This document shows, piece after piece, positions 10,429-21,200 of a stretch of 64,000 nt of DNA. The notes beneath the pieces are model-generated. The model saw only the letters and a program-made list of their open reading frames with translations. It was not told the origin of the DNA and searched no databases. This stretch comes from Candidozyma auris (lineage: Eukaryota; Ascomycota; Pichiomycetes; Serinales; Metschnikowiaceae). The first letter of the stretch is position 1; each line of letters starts with the position of its first letter. The stretch spans positions 682,001 to 746,000 of the forward strand of contig NC_072815.1 of the NCBI RefSeq assembly GCF_003013715.1, read 5' to 3'. The translations under genes were made by a program, and so were the position numbers.

Positions 10429-10631
10429 GCTTATAGGAGAATGCTCAAACGTTGCTGCCTTTCTCGACTTATTCTTTCTCTGGGAGCACCAAGTACCTAG
10501 CGATCGTGCCATCTACAGTTTAAAAAAAAAAAAACTTTGATCCTGTATATAACGTTGGTAATTATGCAAGGCTTCCCTCATACTTGAAAAGGGTATGACT
10601 TAACCACGTCAAACCACAGTTATCCATTGAG

Positions 10632-12731
10632 CTAGATTGCACTATTTGACTGTTGTGTGTGTGCACGTTTGTGTTTAGTATATAGCTTTTTTTGGTCAAA
10701 GACCTCCCCACATTCGTCACAAGTGAAACGCTTCTGGTGCACCCTTTTATGCTTTGCTAAGTTCGAACTTTCACTAAAACTCTTTCCACATCCCGGATAA
10801 TGACACTTTAAAGGTTTCTCTCCAGAATGAACGCGTGTGTGGATCGCCAAAGCTGAACTAGTCGTAAATTTCTTGTCGCAATGCTTGCAGGAGAAGGGCT
10901 TCTCACCCGAATGTATCCTCATATGTTGCTTCAAGGTGGCTGCCACAGCAAAGCTAGCTCCGCAATACTCGCATTTGCAAGGCTTATAATTCGTGTGTAT
11001 ATGAATATGTCTGTAGAGTTTCTGTCTCTGCAAGAACGGTTTGCCGCCATTCCTTTCACAACCCAACCAGCAACATTGATATTGATGCTTGCCCAGACCA
11101 ATGTGATCTTGTTGTAAGTGAGCTTGTAATTCTCCGTCAGAAGAATGCACCTTGCCACAGATGATAGGCTTTGAATTTGAGTCGATGCCAACCTGCCATT
11201 TGCAGGTAAATAGGGGATCTATTGGTTGGCAACACAGTGCTTTTTTAGGTTTTATTTCCATCAGAGTAATACTGACTCCATCTGGAGGAGTCAATTCTTC
11301 CTTCTTTACAACTGATCTTGGAGAATTGAATGAGGAAACTAGCGAATTTGGAGTTAGAAGAGGTGAGTTCCTTTGACCTGGGTCCTCTCCCTTGGGTATT
11401 GTTACTCCATTTCCGACCTCTTTATGTCCTTTGTGTGTACTTAAATGACTCACGAACGACGCATAATTCTCGTTAGTGAAACCACAATTGTACCATTCAC
11501 ATTGGAACGCCTGCTTCTGGAGCGCTCCACGATTATCTAAATCATACTCCTCATTTATGTGATCATCAATCAAATGTTCTAAAAGTGTGTTGTCGTCAAC
11601 CTTCCTACAGCAATTCTCCCATTTGCATGAGTAGGAGGATGGTGCATTAGGCGATTGGGGTGGTATCACTGAGCCGTTATATGGAGTTTGCTGCTCTTCT
11701 TTCTGGGAATCGTCTCCAAATAGAGAATTAAAGTTGTTGAACTGAAGAAAGAAATCAAAATCGTTGCGCTCGCTAGACGTGATATCAGGACTTTGTAATT
11801 CAGATTTCAGTGATGGGACCCGAGCATGAAAACAAGATTGATGTACCTTATGTGGATTTGTACTTTCGGAATGATCTGCTACTATTTCAAGGGTATTTGT
11901 CGGCGAATCTGAGATCTGTCGTCTACCATTCTGTAATGGAGTGAGTAATTTATCTTGGCCATCGTTTTGAAGAGACAGGTGGCAAGGGTGAGGGAAATGG
12001 ATTTGAATGCCGTCATTTTCTATCTCACGGAGTTTTCTCCTTTTGATAGGACCACTTGGTTCCACGTCGCTGATATTTTCTTTCAGCAGCTCCACGGTTC
12101 TCTGTACATTACCTAGCAAGTTCCGAAAAATAGACATTCGTTTCTGCTGAGTTGAGCATAAGTTATTTTCGTGTTCGAAGACTTCATGGTCATCCAAGCA
12201 CCGAGGATCGTTGCAAATTGATTGTGCATCACGCAAACAGGCGGGATCCTCACAACATTCCACCTCGGCAATTTTGTCGGCACAGATTTCACTCTCACAA
12301 ATATAAGGATTACAATAATCCTGACTGAGATTATTATTGATAACACAGCGTTCATTTACGCAATCCTTTGGAAAGCAATTTATCGTGTCACAAGTTTTTG
12401 GATTTTCACAAGCTCCAAAGTAGCAGTCGTCAAGCTCATTGCAAAAAATATCTGCGCAGGACTTATCAAGCTCTTTGCATTTATCAAACACTTGAAATCC
12501 GTCTGTCTCCCTCTCTACCATTCTTGTTCTCCCGCAATGATCGTGACTATGATCATGGTTGTGAATATGGCCATGAATATGCATATGGTCCTCGTGCTGA
12601 TGGACATGGCCATGAATGTAGCCATGAGTTAGAAGTTGGAGTGACTCTTTAGTGCTTGGAAGTTCTGATATGGGTGAGTTCCTCATAGACAATCCCATTT
12701 CCCTCGGACCGGTGCCTCGTTCAGATGTCAT
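10632..12731 (-). CDS. ZAP1: Zinc-responsive transcription factor Zap1/Csr1
   Basis: 699-aa regulator of zinc uptake genes. Residues 36-66 hold 14 histidines in 31 positions (H-x-H repeats). They are followed by a Cys-rich segment of about 120 residues with C-x3-C, C-C and D-x-C pairs, like the zinc-sensing AD1 of Zap1. Two C2H2-like fingers (C-K-W-E-N-C and C-E-W-Y-N-C) precede a Ser/Pro-rich linker. The C-terminal array then has about six further C2H2 units with H-S-G-E-K-P linkers, which bind DNA in the family. S. cerevisiae Zap1 is 880 aa with seven fingers. The frame is open to 12821 but the first ATG is at 12731. CSR1 is the name used in Candida albicans. Confidence 0.9.
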   Translation of the reverse strand: MTSERGTGPREMGLSMRNSPISELPSTKESLQLLTHGYIHGHVHQHEDHMHIHGHIHNHDHSHDHCGRTRMVERETDGFQVFDKCKELDKSCADIFCNELDDCYFGACENPKTCDTINCFPKDCVNERCVINNNLSQDYCNPYICESEICADKIAEVECCEDPACLRDAQSICNDPRCLDDHEVFEHENNLCSTQQKRMSIFRNLLGNVQRTVELLKENISDVEPSGPIKRRKLREIENDGIQIHFPHPCHLSLQNDGQDKLLTPLQNGRRQISDSPTNTLEIVADHSESTNPHKVHQSCFHARVPSLKSELQSPDITSSERNDFDFFLQFNNFNSLFGDDSQKEEQQTPYNGSVIPPQSPNAPSSYSCKWENCCRKVDDNTLLEHLIDDHINEEYDLDNRGALQKQAFQCEWYNCGFTNENYASFVSHLSTHKGHKEVGNGVTIPKGEDPGQRNSPLLTPNSLVSSFNSPRSVVKKEELTPPDGVSITLMEIKPKKALCCQPIDPLFTCKWQVGIDSNSKPIICGKVHSSDGELQAHLQQDHIGLGKHQYQCCWLGCERNGGKPFLQRQKLYRHIHIHTNYKPCKCEYCGASFAVAATLKQHMRIHSGEKPFSCKHCDKKFTTSSALAIHTRVHSGEKPLKCHYPGCGKSFSESSNLAKHKRVHQKRFTCDECGEVFDQKKLYTKHKRAHTQQSNSAI

Positions 12732-13433
12732 CTGGGAAAACCTTCGACGAGAATTGTTTATTGAGATTCCTCGGGCTGCTATTGGGAAAAATGTCCTTAC
12801 TGTCTTCGATCTCTGTATCAAAAAAAAAGTTTAATAGAGCGTATAGATATTTGAATTCAAGCCCCCTTCAACTCTGTGATGATGACAAGTAGAAAAGCAG
12901 TTCAATGATTCCAGTAATCACCCTGGTGGTTAGGATGATAAGTATTATCTGCATATAAAACGAAGGGACGCACTAGACGATGCACGGGTTTTATCTCAGA
13001 ACTAGAGAAGCCCTCACCTCATTTAGTTGGATTCATGGTTGAGAAGAAGAAAAAAAAAAAATTATAAGCTTGTGGATATGAATTCGCCCTCCCCGCTTTC
13101 TTTTTCCCTTTTAATAACACACATCTCTGTGCTCAGTAGAGTTCATGTTAGACAGCAAATCAGCGAAGAATTGTCTTAAACCATCACCTCGAGGACAAGT
13201 GAGCTTCTTATACTACAAGTACATCACGAGAATAACCTGAAATCTTCCACAGAAACGCCACAGTATATTTTTGTACCGAATAAGCTTGAATCAACGTCAT
13301 CGCCTACAGTTCCAATGACACTTTACTTTTTTTCTTTTTTTCACCACATTGAACAAAACTTGCAAGATACTTTCCTGCACGTATAAATTGTAAAATTCAT
13401 ACTTCACTAGGAATGGCCATCGCGTCTTGCAGA
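12732..13433. other. ZAP1 upstream region with a weak zinc-response-like word
   Basis: About 700 bases between ZAP1 and the PAT1 stop. At 12920-12930 the word ACCCTGGTGGT carries the ACC...GGT inverted ends of the Zap1 element (ACCYYNAAGGT) but differs at two central positions. ZAP1 is self-activating in S. cerevisiae, so the site would make sense, but the match is weak. I see no RNA gene. Confidence 0.4.
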
Positions 13434-15767
13434 CTAAGATTGCAATTCCAGAATTTCGTTCTCATTTGCGACCAATCCCATGACCACCAAATACATATTC
13501 AAGTTATTGAGCATATTCTGCTTCACGTGCAACCTTGCCATATCTGTATTAGGGATGGACTTAGCTCTGCTCATCACACCAAAAATCTCGTCCCTAACTT
13601 CATCCACTATTATACGCTGATGATTTAATTTTCCGCCTAGTGATAATGTGGCTAAAAATTGCCAGACATAATCATTTTGCGAGTCATCATGAGCAGGTGG
13701 AAAGATCGCAGCGATTCGCGACTCGAGGGCTGTAAATAATTCATCGTAACATGAAGTCCATTCAGATAAGTCTGTGGCTGATATAATCCCCTCTCCCCTG
13801 ATAAGCTCAGCTCTTGATAGTAAGGTCGTCAAAACTGACAATCCAATTTTCGTTGTAGAAACAAAAGACACCGCATTGTGCTGTATCAAGATCACAAGAA
13901 GGCCGATGATTTCATGAAATCTAAATTCCTGAACACAATTCATCAACACTTTACAAAATGTAAGTGAGTAAATATCAACTAATTTTGAAATAGCCTCTGG
14001 AATCTGTCTTTCGTCATACGTCGTATAAGAGCCCAGTTTTATGACGGTCAAATTCTCGAGGTTGGACATGATGAGGGTGACAATTGTTAATGACTGCTCC
14101 CGGTTCAAAAACTTGAAAAGCCTGGGAAGAATTTTGAGTGCCTTCTCAAAGTTGAGGCATTGGATAAAGGGATTGACAGAGAATTCTTCGTCCCCTGACA
14201 GAGAAGAGTTTTCCAAAACATGCAAGGAGTTCCAAAGCCTTGACGTGTCAATATTCGAAGCTGTGCGCGAATCTGCCTCGATCATAATAAGATTGTTGAT
14301 GATGTCTTCCAAAATTGCCATTATATCCTTTTTAGTATACTTTTTAACTGGCTTTAAAAACGAGCTGCATTCTCCTTGTTCGATTGGGATAGACGCATTG
14401 TCTTTAGCCTTCTGAGCTGCCTTACTCAAAATTGTAAGCTGTTGTCTTGGTTTTTTGCCGGATCCAACAGATATCTTACCTAAAACTCCCTCTCTTTCAT
14501 TTTGCTGTAAACTTTGGCGTTCTTTAGCAACATTAACTGCTTTTTGAACCTGCTGCTGCATCCTTTGCAAGGCTACATCGGCTCGTTTAAACCTCCCACC
14601 GAGTCTGTGACCACTTTGGTCGAGATAAGCCTGTGCAATGGAATTAGGTTCGGTGTGACCAATAGAAGACACTAATGACCCAGGTATGGATCTTGGATGA
14701 ATCACGCGGAATACCTGAGCATAGAAATCCTCATTGTAAGGATCATCCGTAACAATCTGAGAAAGCTGTAAGCGAGTGACAAAATCTTTATCTTTTGGAT
14801 TCATGACACCTGAGTACCGCATAATCCGAGATATTTTCTCCTGGCGTCGAGAATGGGGCTCAGAAACCTCTGATTCAGGATCCATGCCTCGAGACTCATG
14901 GTATACATCCTCAGTGGGGTTAACTTCAGGGCGTTGAGAAGAAAGCTTTGTCAGTTTTTTTGTTGAGAAGCGTTCGGCGCCAAGCATGGGAAATTCTGAA
15001 TAATTGGCGTGATCAGTCTTCTTCAGGGGATTGGCTCTACTTGCCTCCTGCTCCACCATCGAAAGTTTCTTTGTCAGCCCTGAAGAGGGGACAGAAAATG
15101 CTGGATCATTTCTGGTATCAGATGCTGAATACGACGCAGTGGCAGTATTAGGGGCGAAGCCTGGTGCCTGTACTTGCTGTATCGTCTCGCTTCTTGGTAT
15201 ATTTGAGTAGCTCATTGTAGGTGGCATATACAAACCATTTGGGTTCGGCATACCCATGTAAGGCGGAGGACCCTGAAGAGGATACTGACCAGGTGGAGGC
15301 ATATACCCTTGAGGATGCATGAAGCCGCTAAAATTTGGAACCGTGTTAGCTAAAAATTGGTGCTGGTTTGCAAGCCCGTGATTTATCGTGTCAGGAGTTT
15401 TATTTGTCAACAGAGCCTCAATTTCCTCTAAACTCAAAAATTTTTTGTTTGAAGGGTCCTTCTGGGATTCCTTTACCTCGCCGCCACCTGTAGAAACACC
15501 CCACAAGTCTTTCATGAAATCATCATCGTTCGCTGCAACGCGAGCGTAACTCACGTTAGGAACCACGTTCAGAGTCGACATTGCACTTGATTTTGCAGTA
15601 GATCCGAAGTCGAAATCCTTGCCTACATCTCCAACATCGAACGTTTCGCTATTGAAGGCGTCCTCCTCCTCCATCTCATCGAAGCCTTCGTATGTCTCTT
15701 GAAAATCATATGATCTAGCGCCACTTCCTTCATAGGCATTAGTAGGTATATACCCTGATGATGACAT
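13434..15767 (-). CDS. PAT1: Decapping activator Pat1
   Basis: 777-aa scaffold that links the Lsm1-7 ring, Dhh1 and Dcp1/Dcp2 to promote mRNA decapping in P bodies. The N-terminus (S-Y-D-F-Q-E-T-Y-E-G-F-D near residue 18) matches the Pat1 start, followed by a Pro/Met-rich segment near 180-220 (G-P-P-P-Y-M-G-M-P). A conserved middle block has D-K-D-F-V-T-R-L-Q-L-S-Q-I and E-D-F-Y-A-Q-V. The C-terminal 280 residues form the helical Pat1C domain that binds Lsm1-7 and Dcp2. The frame extends to 15845 only through a GTG codon, so I use the ATG at 15767. The ABZ1 stop lies 94 bases upstream; both genes read the same way. Confidence 0.93.
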   Translation of the reverse strand: MSSSGYIPTNAYEGSGARSYDFQETYEGFDEMEEEDAFNSETFDVGDVGKDFDFGSTAKSSAMSTLNVVPNVSYARVAANDDDFMKDLWGVSTGGGEVKESQKDPSNKKFLSLEEIEALLTNKTPDTINHGLANQHQFLANTVPNFSGFMHPQGYMPPPGQYPLQGPPPYMGMPNPNGLYMPPTMSYSNIPRSETIQQVQAPGFAPNTATASYSASDTRNDPAFSVPSSGLTKKLSMVEQEASRANPLKKTDHANYSEFPMLGAERFSTKKLTKLSSQRPEVNPTEDVYHESRGMDPESEVSEPHSRRQEKISRIMRYSGVMNPKDKDFVTRLQLSQIVTDDPYNEDFYAQVFRVIHPRSIPGSLVSSIGHTEPNSIAQAYLDQSGHRLGGRFKRADVALQRMQQQVQKAVNVAKERQSLQQNEREGVLGKISVGSGKKPRQQLTILSKAAQKAKDNASIPIEQGECSSFLKPVKKYTKKDIMAILEDIINNLIMIEADSRTASNIDTSRLWNSLHVLENSSLSGDEEFSVNPFIQCLNFEKALKILPRLFKFLNREQSLTIVTLIMSNLENLTVIKLGSYTTYDERQIPEAISKLVDIYSLTFCKVLMNCVQEFRFHEIIGLLVILIQHNAVSFVSTTKIGLSVLTTLLSRAELIRGEGIISATDLSEWTSCYDELFTALESRIAAIFPPAHDDSQNDYVWQFLATLSLGGKLNHQRIIVDEVRDEIFGVMSRAKSIPNTDMARLHVKQNMLNNLNMYLVVMGLVANENEILELQS

Positions 15768-15861
15768 GAAAATATTTGAAGTGATGTGTAGGGAATATTT
15801 TAGTTTTCGTTCTGTTCGCGGGTCGACAAAATTGATTGTACGCACGACTCTGTATACATAC

Positions 15862-18105
15862 TTACTGAAAGATCTGGAGAGTACTTCGCATTTTTAGCAT
15901 CATTTCATCCCACTCTCCTTCCTCCTCACTCAAAACCGTAATTGCACCCCCTGCACCAATTCGCCACACGTCGACATTTGCTTTATTTTCCTTGTCAGCT
16001 CCGTAATGAAAGATTGAGCGAATTGTGACGGACCAATCTGCCTCGTCTGTCACCGACCAGTATCCGGCCACGCCACTGTAAATTCCTCTGCGTTTCTCCT
16101 GCGTGGTGTGTTGCATGCTTTCGATTTCTTGCAAAATTTGCATGGATCTCTTTTTAGGAGCTCCAGTCATTGATCCAGACGGGAGAGACTGCGATAACAC
16201 ATCGAGTGCACAGCTGTCTCTCAAGACTCCACGAATTACACTTACTAGTTGATACACCGTCTTGTAGCACTCAACAGACATTAACGCACTCACCTGCACG
16301 CTTTCCACAAAAGAATCAAGGTCATGCCTGATGAGATCGACGATCATCAAGTTCTCGCCCATCTCCTTGGGAGTTTTGAGAATTTTGCTTGCATCATCAA
16401 TGCTTATAGAGTCATCGTTCCTAACTGTGCCTTTTATAGGTCTCAATTCGACTGTTCTTCGAGTGTCATCATCTAAATCTGCTTTCCAGCTCAAAAACCT
16501 CTCGGGGGAAGATGATATCAAGACGCAGTCATCAAAAGACATGAACGAAGAGTATGGAGATGGGTTCTTATGCACGGTTAAAATTTTGTACATGTCCCAA
16601 GCCTTTACGTATGATGGAACGAACACTTTCAGCTGAGCAGTAAGACAGAGCTCGTAGGAATCTCCCGAATGAAGATATTCTTGACAAGACTGAAATTGTT
16701 TGCCATATGTTTCTCTCTTGGGAAGATCGAAACGAATGAGCTCTTCATCCTCTACCTTGCAAAGCTCCTTTACACGAGAAGGCACGTTCCTCGTACTCGC
16801 ATGCTCCATCGCACTCATTTCAAGGGATTCTTTGATCAGAGACACCCATTCAACGTCGTCTGTACTAGTGGAAATCAAAGCCCATTGTGAATTCTTATGA
16901 TCAAAGAGTGCAAATCTTTCGATGAAAACAAGTTTAATATCAGGCGTATCACCTTTACACATAGAGCCCAATTCCTTTTTGTTAATGTGTTGCCCCTCTT
17001 CATAAGATATCAACCCCATATATCCCCCACAAAATGGTGCGCGGCGATTTATGAAATGGGATAGTTTATGATTTGCAGCACTCAGTGAGACAAATCTGCT
17101 CATCATTTTTGCTTTCAAAAGATCCCAAACAGGGGTTTCAAATTCCTGTACTGATGAGTTGTCTGAATACTTGTTGATCTTCACAATTGTTGGCCGGTCT
17201 ATTGAATGGGTGATAACCTCGCTGTGACCCTTGATGGGAAACCCCACAATGGACCAGTCTCCTGGTTCTGATGCGGAATTGAGGAGTATCAAATCATGAC
17301 CTTTGCCAAGCAATATGTCACAAAAGTCTACTGGATACACCGTTGTAGGAAAACGCAATCTAGATCCGCAAGGTTCATACATCTGATGAAGAATTTGAGT
17401 GTAGCTTGTAGATCTCGACTCAGCAACATATTTGGAACGTATGAGTCCGCCAGATTCACAAGGTCTGTTTCTAGAATTGTTGAACTTGGTTGCTATTTGA
17501 TCAAAATTGCGGATGAGGTCCTCGCCTTGGGAAGAACAGATGGACTCAGGATGATATTGCACACCATATAAAGGCAAAGATTTGTGTTTAGCAGCCATGA
17601 CAATAGTATCACTTTCGTCAAGACAAGTGGCTAGTGTAATGATTTCATCATTCAATTCTTCAGCGAGAACGCCTAATGAGTGATATCTTACACTCTCAAA
17701 ATCAAGGAACTCTGTCCCGAACAAATCGGAGGGCGAGGCTTGGATGCTAAATATTTGACCGTGTCTCACATTGGGTAATTTCTTGATCTCGTTACCGAAT
17801 GCGTAACATAAGCTTTGAAAACCAAGACACACACCAAGCACTGGAATCGTGCTTTCTGGGTGAGCTTTGAAGTGTGAAAAAAGCCATTGAATTATGCCTA
17901 CATCCTCGTCAACAGCCGGATGGCCAGGGCCGGGGCCAACGACTAAGTAATCGAATTTCGAGATCCAAGTTGAGAAGCAGTCCATGTATTCATCCTTAGA
18001 GACAAAGTCATTCTGGACAACCACCACCTTGTGCTTAGTCACTGTCTTAAGAAGTCTTCGTAGGTTGTGACTAAAAGAGTCATAGGAATCTATCAAAAGT
18101 ATCAT
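15862..18105 (-). CDS. ABZ1: Aminodeoxychorismate synthase (PabA-PabB fusion)
   Basis: 747-aa bifunctional enzyme making 4-amino-4-deoxychorismate from chorismate and glutamine, the first step to p-aminobenzoate and folate. Residues 1-215 are a class I glutamine amidotransferase: G-P-G-P-G-H near 57, nucleophile Cys93 in G-V-C-L-G-F, and the H-P-E-S triad end near 193. The remainder is the chorismate-binding domain, with P-I-K-G-T-V-R, G-E-N-L-M-I-V-D-L-I-R-H-D-L and P-S-G-S-M-T-G-A-P-K. S. cerevisiae Abz1 is 787 aa. It is cytosolic. The absence of anthranilate synthase features and the fused order favour ABZ1 over TRP2/TRP3. Confidence 0.95.
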   Translation of the reverse strand: MILLIDSYDSFSHNLRRLLKTVTKHKVVVVQNDFVSKDEYMDCFSTWISKFDYLVVGPGPGHPAVDEDVGIIQWLFSHFKAHPESTIPVLGVCLGFQSLCYAFGNEIKKLPNVRHGQIFSIQASPSDLFGTEFLDFESVRYHSLGVLAEELNDEIITLATCLDESDTIVMAAKHKSLPLYGVQYHPESICSSQGEDLIRNFDQIATKFNNSRNRPCESGGLIRSKYVAESRSTSYTQILHQMYEPCGSRLRFPTTVYPVDFCDILLGKGHDLILLNSASEPGDWSIVGFPIKGHSEVITHSIDRPTIVKINKYSDNSSVQEFETPVWDLLKAKMMSRFVSLSAANHKLSHFINRRAPFCGGYMGLISYEEGQHINKKELGSMCKGDTPDIKLVFIERFALFDHKNSQWALISTSTDDVEWVSLIKESLEMSAMEHASTRNVPSRVKELCKVEDEELIRFDLPKRETYGKQFQSCQEYLHSGDSYELCLTAQLKVFVPSYVKAWDMYKILTVHKNPSPYSSFMSFDDCVLISSSPERFLSWKADLDDDTRRTVELRPIKGTVRNDDSISIDDASKILKTPKEMGENLMIVDLIRHDLDSFVESVQVSALMSVECYKTVYQLVSVIRGVLRDSCALDVLSQSLPSGSMTGAPKKRSMQILQEIESMQHTTQEKRRGIYSGVAGYWSVTDEADWSVTIRSIFHYGADKENKANVDVWRIGAGGAITVLSEEEGEWDEMMLKMRSTLQIFQ

Positions 18106-18200
18106 CTATACTAAATGTTGGTATGAAAAATTGAGCATTTCTACACGCCCGTACTGCATCTCCTACACAAGACGTTGGACTGCGCTATTTATCATTTAAA

Positions 18201-21200
18201 TCAGCATTCTTCATCGCTAGATACATCTATATTATGTTGCTTCAATCTCTCCCTATAATATTTTGTCTTTTTTACCTCCTGTTCCCAAAGAAGGACAAGT
18301 TCGTCAAACTCGGACTGAAGAGTTCGAATATCGGGCATATTCAGATATCCAGAATCGGGGCTGGTCAGACATCTAGCGGGGGCAGTTTGCTCAGCAGACA
18401 TATACTCGTCATGTAATAATGGACTTCGAGAATCCCGGATATAGTCTGCCCTCAATTTGCTATGCAGCTCTTCTCCATCATTCCCGATATTGTTGAATTG
18501 TTCGCTAGGGTTCTGTGATATAGTAGGTGTAGCTTTCAAAGAAAATCCAATTGCATTAAGTGAATCTTCAGAATTCTCATCAGCAGCTGATAGTTTCTCT
18601 GCAGCCTTTTTAAGTACCTCATCCTTCATTTTAATTTGCATTTTTAAATTCTGAATGACCGATGCTGCCGATTTTAGTTTTTCAACTGCGTTTTTGGCGT
18701 ACTCGCTCTTCGCATTCCTCTCGAACTCACTCTTTTTGAGGTCGCTTTGTAGCGTCTCAATAAACTGCATCTTCTCTGCCAACTCTTTTCGAATCTTATC
18801 ATAATTTTCATTCATAACCGTGTGTGAGTAGAGAAGTTGCTGCACTTCCTCTTCAAGCTCCTTTATCTTCCTCTGATTTGAAATCAAGTCTGATTTCGTC
18901 TTCAACTCCAGTTCTTGTAGCTGAGTTCTCTCATCCTCAAGGCATCGAGTCAACTCTTTTAGCTCGCGGTTCATTTTGTTGATGCCATTTTCGGCAATAA
19001 CTTTTTTTGCTGAAACGTCCTCGTACTTCAAAAGCAATTCACTTTTTGAGCGCTTCATGAGCTCAAGTTCCTTTTGAAGAGCGCCAACTTTTGAAGTAGC
19101 ATCAAGAGCAATCTTATTTGCTGATGCATACTTTGAGTCAAGATTTTCAAGGTCATCTTTCATGATTGTAGTAGAATTTTCATACTGTTGGACTAGATTC
19201 CTTAGTTTTTCTACCTCAGATATTTTCATCTCTAGTTCTCGCTCTGTGTTTTGACATGAGCGCTGTATTCTCAGCACTTCATTCTTGAGATTGGTTACCT
19301 TCTCACAGTATTCTGACTCTCTTGCTTGTTGCAAATTTTTTAGGTCACGATACTTTATCTCTAGGTCTTCAAATAATTCGAAAGTTACACGCATTGGTGG
19401 ATCCAAATTTGGGTCGTGTAGCAAGGCTTGTTTAATTCTATAGTAATTGTCTTTTATGAGTCTTTGGTAAAGCGGGATGAAGTATACTTTTGGAAGCCCG
19501 AAATCATCTCGTGTAAGAGATTGTGACATGATATCGCCGTTATTTTCCTCGAAGTATTGTTGATATAACTTTTTGACCTTGAGAGCGTAGTTCCCAATGC
19601 CGATAGTTTTGATTATGATTTCGTGAAAGGTTTTTCTGGGACATGGTGATGCACACCTGGAAAACTCGTAGGCGATGCCTATTAGCGTGAACCCCATTCC
19701 AGTCGCCAAAGCATTAGAGTCTGAGGAATCTTTCACGACACAGGATATAATTGACTTCACTGTTTGAATGTCCTTTAAAAAATTGTCCGTCGCATCGCCA
19801 TCCTCGAATAGCCAGAACGAAAGCAATGAAATGTATGCTACAGGAACTCGAATATCAGTAGACTCCCAAACAGTCACCAAATTTTGGGCAAGAGCTTCAA
19901 TAAAAGACATCACGTCTTCTCCATACGCTTCATTGCCAACTTTAAGACGCTGAGCAATCCTCCTTGTCTCATGACAGTCATTGATAAGACAAATCATGAA
20001 ATAGGCAGCAAACCAAATCTTATAAGGATTGAGCTTCATGTCCTCGTCGCGTTGTACCAATGCTGAAACAAGATTCGTCAAGTAGACTGGATCTCCCTTA
20101 TTCGCAGCCGGGGAAGTTTGTGTAATAATATCAGCTTTCTGTTGGTGCTCCTCAGCTATGAAGGATGATATCTGGTCTTCCATGAACCCAATCTTTAGAT
20201 CATGATTGTCTTCCACAAAGCATTGAAAGCAAGTAGATGCGGAAAGGCGAATGTCAAACGAATGAACGGAATTTAAAGACAACGCCCAGTTCACCAACGC
20301 TACAGGAGCAGCTATTGATGGCTTTTGGGAGCTAGTTATGGGAAATGATGGATCAAACCAAGGCACATCTATTTTTGAGAATTCATACTGCAAAACCTTG
20401 TTACCAGCCATTAAGTTGCCAGTCACTATCAAAGCTTGTGAGCGTATCGAACCTTCCATGTTGTTCGCAAAGGCCACTCGCAAAAGAAGAAGAAAAACGC
20501 CTGAATCGAAAAAAGTCAACTGGTTGTAATTTGAATCCTGATTGTCTTTTTCAACAAATGAATTGCACAAATCCAATGTCAGCAACATGTTTTTGATTCT
20601 CTGAGGATTCCAGTAAAGCTCGGTCGAAGGCGCTTCGTTTTCATAGGTGTGATCGAGAGAAGGACCGACAAGGTCCTCAATCAATTGAGAAAGTTTAGAA
20701 ATGCATCCACTTTCTAAAAATAGTCTCTGGTTTGAGGCATTAAATGCCAATAGGCTATGAAGTAGTGAAAGACAGTCGTGAACAATCACAGAACCTCTAA
20801 GACCGCCTTCTTCTTTCAAAATTGTGAATACAGTGTCAAATGTGTTCTCGAAGGCGACAAGCTTTTGAATGTCATATGAGTCTCGCACCAAAGCAATCAA
20901 AAGTATAATTGCCTCGCCTTTTACCTGATCGTGTTCATCACTCAATAAAGACACTATTGCAGAGACCGATGTTGTGATTTTTGTGAACAAATCTTTTGTC
21001 TTCAAGGGTCTTGTGATGAGAAGACCTTCGATTAGTTGAATGGCATAATGCTTAAGCTGAAAGTTTGAGTGATTCTGCAAACATTGTATAAAGCAGGCCA
21101 AATACTCTGGAGTTGAGGTGGTCTCATCAGCAATCCATAAGGAAAATTGATCAACTTCGAGCAGGACAGACAAGGGGGAGACATATTTCCCGTTTGGTGA

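Noticed and set aside
12222..12652. Plus-strand open frames opposite ZAP1
   Set aside because: Shadows of the His/Cys-rich coding sequence; no independent homology.
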